Of a stretch of DNA of 22,452 nt, positions 16,725 to 22,452 are shown piece by piece. The notes beneath the pieces are model-generated. The model saw only the letters and a list, made by a program, of their open reading frames with translations. It made no database searches and had not been told where the DNA came from. The position numbers and the translations under genes were made by a program. Numbering within the stretch: the first letter of the stretch is position 1; the number at the start of each line of letters is the position of its first letter. Source of the DNA: Penium margaritaceum (lineage: Eukaryota > Streptophyta > Zygnematophyceae > Desmidiales > Peniaceae); contig SZWC01006933.1 of the NCBI GenBank assembly GCA_023375785.1, positions 64,580 through 87,031 on the forward strand, written 5' to 3'.

Positions 16725-18047
16725 GTGGCAGGCCAAAACACCCATATCACTCCCCCCATTCCACACGCCACGCATATCTTTATGGACAGCTCCTGTCCAA
16801 CCCCGTACCTCTGTACGGCCAATTTCTCCCTACTCATTTCTCAAGGCTCCGGGCGCACACTATCCCTTCCTAAAAGGATGCTTTCTGTCCCCACTTCTAT
16901 CAGAAATTCTACAGATTTACCGCCACATTCAATGAATGTTTCTGTTATACATAACAAGATCTTTCTCCCAGCTCTGTTTTCTGCAGGTTCGTCTAACATG
17001 GAAGGCATGTGCAACGACAATGAAACTCCGGCAATAAATGGCCTGCCCAGAACCTTGGAAGTGAGAGCACACTTCCCCACATCAGCAGGAGGTCAACTTT
17101 CAGTGCAAAATCCTCCTAAATCAACCAAATCCAAGTCCAAGTGTGAATACATTCCGTCAGCTAATTCATCACCAGAACCAGGTTGGTTCCAAGGAAACTG
17201 GCTGGTTTTAACTTTGCCAAGCAATGGCCTCACCTTTCCGCACACGTACCATGCAGGCACTTCTGTGGGCATGGGCCACTTAAGCGGCACCATGTTTCTG
17301 CCCCGTCCCACTCAATCAACATTTAACAAGCAACCTGAAGCCAACGTCACGGGCTCCACCCCCACTTCGGGCCCCAACATCCCACGTGACTCAACAGGCA
17401 CCTCCTCAAGAGGACTCTCTGGAGAATCAGCCATGAACCACACCAACCCGGACCCACTTGCCGCTAACTGCGCACCACCCGCCTCCCGGTCCCCTGCTGT
17501 CACTGGCTCCACGACAGACGTTGAAGCCGCTCGCAGACAACTCCTCCCCAAAGGCACCATCCAACGCCAGCCGGCAGCCCACAAGGCAAGTATGGACTTT
17601 GATGGAGTCACGAAGAAATTCAACAAACTGTTTTGCCTCACCTTGCCCAACTCAGTGGCAAAGTTTGGAGACCGCATCGCGCATTCCTTCCCGGTGATGC
17701 GGTACCATCGTTACCCGAGCGACATTCCTGAATCAACTCTCCCCTTGGCTAAAGTTTTCTCTTCTGAAACTGTCTTCCATGGGAAAGTCTTGATGGCAAA
17801 ACATTCTGTGCAAATTGAAGATGATGAAGGCACCATCCCTGGACTGGCTGTTGTACAATCACCGTGCATCTACAAGCCTGCAGGGCTGTCCGCTCACATG
17901 CTTCGGTTTGAGTGGGTGTATATGAATAAACCTAACCTCCTCTATTGCTTCATCCACACAGATCATGAGCCTAAGGTCGGAGTGATCATGACCAAGGTCA
18001 CCTGCCGGCCTTTGAAGCTTACAAACTTTGCTATCCTGACAGGATGA
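16725..18047 (+). CDS. 440-residue uninterrupted ORF, unknown function
   Basis: I do not recognise the family. Residues 1 to about 280 are low-complexity, rich in P, S, T and N, and likely disordered. Residues ~285-440 look folded, with regular hydrophobic spacing: KKFNKLFCLTLPNSVAKFGD, PVMRYHRYPSD, SVQIEDDEGTIPG, RFEWVYMNKPNLLYCFIH. No signal peptide or zinc motif is visible. The start is uncertain; later Met codons at 16869-17020 would remove only disordered sequence. It is the longest open frame here and lies amid broken elements, so it is either recent or selected. It may be an ORF of an unnamed element, LINE ORF1, or one exon of a gene continuing past 18047. Confidence 0.55.
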   Translation: MAGQNTHITPPIPHATHIFMDSSCPTPYLCTANFSLLISQGSGRTLSLPKRMLSVPTSIRNSTDLPPHSMNVSVIHNKIFLPALFSAGSSNMEGMCNDNETPAINGLPRTLEVRAHFPTSAGGQLSVQNPPKSTKSKSKCEYIPSANSSPEPGWFQGNWLVLTLPSNGLTFPHTYHAGTSVGMGHLSGTMFLPRPTQSTFNKQPEANVTGSTPTSGPNIPRDSTGTSSRGLSGESAMNHTNPDPLAANCAPPASRSPAVTGSTTDVEAARRQLLPKGTIQRQPAAHKASMDFDGVTKKFNKLFCLTLPNSVAKFGDRIAHSFPVMRYHRYPSDIPESTLPLAKVFSSETVFHGKVLMAKHSVQIEDDEGTIPGLAVVQSPCIYKPAGLSAHMLRFEWVYMNKPNLLYCFIHTDHEPKVGVIMTKVTCRPLKLTNFAILTG

Positions 18048-18785
18048 CTTTTTCCCTGTATAACTCCCTCCCCTTTTACCGCTTTGATGTCAAAGGATGC
18101 CAGTTGGCTGCTGTCTATCTACATTCCCGCTGGCCGGAGCAAGAGATACCTTGGGTGCAGATGTGGAACACCTCCACGGCCATGTCCAACCTCTCACAGG
18201 CAACACCATGTCAACCGTTCTCGGCATTCCTGTGCCACACCCTGAAGACCCCACTTTCCTTGAGGTGGTGCCGGTTCTCACCCCACCCAACTGCACCAAG
18301 GAGGTTATGCCAAAATTCTCTGGTCTTGTATGCAACTTCTGTGTGAGGTCACGCTGAGTACCATAACATGTTCCCTCCGTCACCTTCTCACCCGCTAACT
18401 GGTGTGTGCACCATAGCGGAAGTTAACCATCATGCTGGTATGTCTCTCTTGCCTTACCCACCATGCTGTCATCATCACACATTTTTAACACTTCCTGTCT
18501 TATTGTTTCAGAATGGCAGATCGGCAACACGATTTTTGCCCTGCTGTGGTAAACCAACAAAGGCATTATTTTCTCCAACGCCGGCAAGAAGATAGAATAC
18601 CATGTCTGCAACCACAGCGCTGTGGAAAGTATTCCAGGAGCTCCCTCAACGAAGTATTCAATCACACCAACACGCGTGCCCATGATATGGCTCGTGCTAC
18701 ATATCTGGCCAACCCAACCCAGGAACACCTGGTGGTGAATTTCTACAGCAATCTGGCCGCTCTGAAGAAGAAGTTCGAGTCGTAA
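18044..18785 (+). pseudogene. Continuation of unknown gene, broken or spliced
   Basis: Coherent reading switches frame: 18044-18346 begins YNSLPFYRFDVKGCQLAAVYLH. Another frame at 18097-18357 ends LTPPNCTKEVMPKFSGLVC and holds a CNFC pair. A third, 18513-18785, starts ATGGCAGATCGGC and ends NFYSNLAALKKKFES. A possible intron at 18438-18511 (GTATGT...TTTTAACA...TTTCAG, 74 bp) ends one base before that ATG. Joining it does not give a clean frame. Either introns separate real exons or indels have broken one gene. Confidence 0.35.
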
Positions 18786-19369
18786 GCACGCTTCCAGGTA
18801 CAACTCTCCCACCGGAATCCCCCTCTGCACCTCAAATCACCCATCCCCTGGGTCCTAAAAAAAAAATTCATTTAACTGACTCATGCAGGCATAACAATGT
18901 CACACAGCTGGCCAGAATAAACGCCCAACTGCCGTGGTTACCAACAGATGTCAGCTCATCTGCAAGCTCATAGCCTGCAACAGAAAATCCGGATGATGCA
19001 CCATGGATCCTAGGCGTACTTCAATGTCTCTATAGACTACCCTCAAGTCCTAGCATGTCTAGCTATCAGCAACATCCTAGATGGTCCGTTGGTCTTTTAC
19101 TGCATTCAGCGTGGCCAGAGGGCCCATTTCAAGCAGCTAGCAGAGTTGGCACAGTACATTCTGTAGATACCAAAAGGGCAAGTAGCCTTTCATGTGATTC
19201 AGAGCTTGGTTCAGAGGTGGACAATCATTTCATTTTCTGTACATATCTTCTTCATTTTCCACTGATTCCAACTCAACATGATTTGCCCTCAATGAAAAGA
19301 CCAAAACAGGTTTTTAAACACAAGGTCATGATCCCAGCATGGTCCTTTGGTTTTCACCATTCACAACAA

Positions 19370-20210
19370 TACCAGAGAGTTTTTCTCACCCCTCACGGGT
19401 CTTTTACCCCCACAAACTGCCGCACCACACTAATGGTCCTTCCTTCTACAGCCACAAACATGAACAAGGTTTCAATTCTTAGAATTAGTATCCCTCATTC
19501 AAATCATTTTCATGGGAAGTTCTCTCTCTGAACAAGAAAAGTCACAAAACAGGGTGTTTTATCACACTCCTCACCAGCTCTAGACACCAGGTTTGGCTAT
19601 GGACTCTCCAGAAGGGCCTTAGCCAAACACAGACAACACAGGAAGAACACAACACAAACAACAGAAACCAAACAGCTAGGTACCTCCTATTTAGGGCTTC
19701 CCTTCAAGCAGTAACACTCGGTCGCCTGGAGAATATCCCATTGTGCTCCACTTCCCAGGAAAACTTTCACACATCAAAACTCGTATCTTTTGATAAACCC
19801 CCCTTACCCCTGCCACACTCTAAATCCCCATCTAAAACAAGACCCAGATTGCACCCACAACCCAGTTAGTGGAACAACCATGCACGGAAAATGCATAGAG
19901 CAAGAATAGAGCTGGAGTTGGAAAACGCCCCCCACACATTGATGCTGGTACACATACCTTCCCCCATTATGGTTTACCAAGGCCACTACCCACAGCAGGA
20001 ACATATCAACACACCTGCTGAGATTTGTCCCTCAATCCCTCATACATAACAAATCACCTCATCCTCAAGACTGTGTACAAAAAAGTGTATTAGGAAGTGA
20101 AAAGAAAAGTGACCATCGCACATCGATCAGTTCTATCACACTCAATATTTTAAACACCAAATCCAAGCTCCAAGCATGTTGCTGTCCCGACCACACTCTC
20201 AGACCACATC
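19370..20210 (+). pseudogene. LINE endonuclease remnant
   Basis: Frames broken by many stops keep the C-terminal catalytic signature LSDH (Ser 20199-20201, Asp 20202-20204, His 20205-20207) of apurinic-type LINE endonucleases. It is placed as expected, about 30 residues before the KGIWKLQTSLF segment that links to RT. Upstream, HGSFTPTNCRTTLMVLPS and ILRISIPHS resemble the mid-domain strands. The enzyme would nick target DNA. The assignment rests on the SDH motif plus position. Confidence 0.55.
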
Positions 20211-20219
20211 TCGGCACCC

Positions 20220-21380
20220 ATGATTACGATCATTTACAACTAAAAGGGCCCAAGCGGCAAAGGAATCTGGAAACTCCAAACATCCCTTTTCAACCGTCCC
20301 AGGTGCAAGCAAATTATTCAACAAAACCACTCACCCACATGGGAGCAATTCATTAAAGCCATACAGAAACAAGTACGTCAGTTCATTTGTCAAAGAAAAC
20401 AAACGACGCATCAAGACAGTCAAATAGACCAAAGAGAATCAAGAAAATTTTACCAAGCTAACCCTCATGACTTCCTTAACAGACTTCAATAGCTCCTCCA
20501 GGAATTCCTTGACAATCCAGCAAGCCACCCCACCTTTATGAACTCAGTCATGTGTCTCCTCTTCAGAAAAGGGGCTCTTACAGACATACGAGACTATTGT
20601 CCGATATCTCTCCTTAAATCCAGCTGCAAAATCCTGGCCAAGATTCTTGCAGCTAGACTCATGAAAGTCCTCCCCTACATCATTAGTCCAGAGCAAAAAG
20701 GACTTGTTCACGGAAGGAACATTAAGGACACACTCTCATGCATTGTTGACCTACAACACTGGTCACAAAACTCAAACAAAAATCTCACCTTTGTCCTTGC
20801 TGACTTTGAAAATGCCAATGATACACTAATCAGGCCTGACATCTACAACACTATGGAAGCCATGGCCTTTCCCACGCTCTTCACCAACTGGATCAAATCC
20901 ACGCTAATAAACACATGCCCAAGCTTTCTAATCAATGGTCATCAATCCTCTCAAATTCCAACAGTCACAGGAGTACGCCAAGGCTGTCCACTAGCTCTTC
21001 TTCTTTTTATGATAGGAATGGAACCCCTTAACCAACTACTCGGGACAAGAGTCCCCAAACCAATCAGAACCAAACGACCCATTCCAACATTTGAGGCATA
21101 TGCAGATAGTTTTGTGACCAGGCATATGCAGGTCAGAGAGAGAATGAAATTCTTCCCACCCCCATTTGTCAACATATGCCTTCTGTGTAACCTTTTCTGT
21201 GAAACAATCACACACGCATTCCATACTTGTGAGAAACTTCAACAAATCCTAAAAAAGCTCCAAACCTTTGTTTTGCTCATGTGCATTACACATACACCAC
21301 CCTCATTCATCTTTGACAACAATCACCCTAGGTTCCATATCTGGCAACTACTTCAAGCAACGGTTTTCACAAAGCTATAG
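20220..21380 (+). pseudogene. LINE reverse transcriptase with internal deletion
   Basis: The open frame at 20538-21380 (280 codons) is preceded in frame by the connector from about 20250, with one stop near 20490. Motifs, numbered from 20538: FRKGALTDIRDYCPISLL (9-26), PEQKGLVHGR (51-60), VLADFENANDTL (first catalytic Asp, residue 89), GVRQGCPLALLLF (145-157) and AYADS (187-191, family YADD; the second Asp is Ser). Only ~22 residues later comes a C-x2-C-x8-H-x4-C motif (C214, C217, H226, C231), normally several hundred residues away. Thumb and connection are therefore deleted while the frame stays open. RT would copy LINE RNA at the nicked target. Confidence 0.9.
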
Positions 21381-22384
21381 GCTTACCATTGCAACATCTC
21401 CCTCAATAATCACAATAGTTTCAGAAGCCCAACTCCGTATCTAGCCTTCCATATCACAACATTGTTCATCCACAACATAAACACCCACATCTCCTCTCTA
21501 CACAAATCCGGGAAACCAAAAACCTCTACAAACTGTTTACCTTACTTCTGGCACAACCACAAATAGGAAAAATAGGCACAAACTCTCACCGCCAGTAGCT
21601 GTCCTCCATCCACAACTAACAAACATCTGGAACAACAAACCTAACAACATGGAGGGCTTGGTATTTCAGAGGATTCTTCAATCACAACCTCTGAACCCCC
21701 GTTTCACTTGGTTACGACCAGTGCAATAGATACTCTTGGTGGTGGATGTTTAGTGGGTGACTTCTATTTTTAAAGAGGAAAAGTCTCACATAACCCTATG
21801 GTTTCTTAATGGATGGGTACCTACGTTGGTATAACCTCGGTTATACAGGGCACGGCACAGTTATAAGCCCCCAGTGTACTGGTGCCAGCAAAAGGGTGAC
21901 CACCTCCAAGGCGTATTTATTGTCGCAAAGCAAAAAAAAAAAAGGTTTCAATGTTTCACTAAGGTGCACAAAGTCACAAAGTCATCCAATGAAATATAGG
22001 AAGTAAAAGAATCATGAAAAAACACCAGCATTCAATTCATGCCTCTAGGTTCAACTCTTTCGGTTGGGAGTCTATTCAGAAGTTTGGCTTCTTTTCAAAG
22101 TCCTTCCACATGTGATGTTCTACAGAATAAATATTGTGGAATCATTGTTTTCCACTAAACATTTTAAAATAATCATGCGTAAAATGTTATCGTATTGGAA
22201 TCATTTTCCCACATGGAGAATTTTCCATAGACAACGTTCCGCACATTCATTGTATCCATACATGTGTTAACGACTTTATACATGTGAATTCATACATCTA
22301 TGACTTTTTTGGGTAACGTAGTAACCATTGTCATCAAAACTTAGACAAAAGTTTGGCATGGTTTCGCGTCTTCAAATAAGCCAT
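21381..22384. other. 3' flank; no gene recognised
   Basis: The first ~160 bp read as shifted LINE C-terminal remnants (FHITTLFIHN-like, then HISSLHKSG). Beyond that, only short frames (21809-22006, 22064-22270) without motifs and a small hairpin TATAACC/GGTTATA (21830-21845) are seen. An A11-type run (21931-21942) might mark an old LINE or SINE tail. Confidence 0.35.
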
Positions 22385-22406
22385 TGTGTGTGTTTGTGTG
22401 TGTATG

Positions 22407-22452
<46 letters not shown>
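22385..22452. repeat. (TG)n microsatellite
   Basis: Alternating TG runs to the window edge, interrupted near its start by TTTG and TATGCATG. It may continue beyond the window. Confidence 0.95.

Larger units (their letters stand above)
19200..21540 (+). mobile_element. L1/Tx1-type LINE ORF2 remnant
   Basis: An endonuclease tail, RT and C-terminal zinc motif appear in order on the plus strand. The 5' boundary is unclear: endonuclease-like sequence (VFLTPHGSFTP, then SILRISIPHSN) starts near 19370. No poly(A) tail or target duplication was found. The element is 5'-worn and internally deleted. Confidence 0.75.

Noticed and set aside
17312..17677. 121-codon minus-strand ORF
   Set aside because: It is antisense to the 440-codon ORF; its composition mirrors the P/S/T-rich sense strand.
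18423..18830. 135-codon minus-strand ORF
   Set aside because: It has no recognisable motif and overlaps coherent plus-strand frames; kept only as a possible shadow.
22385..22452. Telomere-like or functional Z-DNA element
   Set aside because: It is a plain TG dinucleotide microsatellite; no telomeric unit is visible.

Overview
This window looks like eukaryotic nuclear DNA made almost entirely of decayed transposable elements. No bacterial-style operons, rRNA or CRISPR array are visible, and I found no confident host gene. The lineage is not fixed by the sequence. Elements seen are a chromodomain-bearing Ty3 (chromovirus) family with an initiator-Met primer site, Ty1/copia, an L1/Tx1-type LINE with a C-terminal CCHC motif, PIF/Harbinger and tRNA-headed repeats. 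That mix fits a plant-lineage genome (including algae or early land plants) best. A fungus cannot be excluded, because short fungal-sized intron signals occur near 18.4 kb.

Layout. 1-573: a repeat with a tRNA-like head and a TATA-bearing body (copy A), sitting in a Ty3 element. About 590-4124: that Ty3 element (protease/RT linker, RT, RNase H, integrase, chromodomain, polypurine tract, 3' LTR), broken by many stops and shifts. 4125-5540: mostly featureless, with one ~71-bp direct repeat. 5545-6296: a palindrome-rich block with inverted subterminal motifs and a 147-bp fold-back, possibly a non-autonomous DNA transposon. 6297-7710: little, apart from a short acidic ORF. 7722-9387 (minus strand): a PIF/Harbinger transposase pseudogene and its upstream leader. 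9419-10116: no gene.

10117-15088: a second copy of the Ty3 family. It has a 5' LTR, an initiator-Met primer site, gag with a zinc knuckle, protease and RT. It is cut by a second tRNA-headed repeat (copy B) and a copia gag, and closes on a 3' LTR stub. TGTT...AACA ends and a near-matching 5-bp target duplication (CCTGA/CCTTA) frame the whole 4.96-kb nest. 15.1-16.4 kb: faint P/S/T-rich coding remnants, possibly LINE ORF1. 16725-18047: a 440-codon uninterrupted ORF of unknown function, the best-preserved coding sequence here. 18.0-19.0 kb: broken coding frames and possible introns. About 19.2-21.5 kb: a LINE ORF2 remnant (endonuclease tail, RT, zinc motif) with an internal deletion. The window ends in a (TG)n microsatellite.

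The strongest candidate for something undescribed is the repeated module joining Pol III-type A/B boxes to a TATA-bearing, LTR-like body (copies A and B). Next are the 440-aa orphan ORF and a perfect 17-bp stem kept inside an otherwise decayed gag leader.
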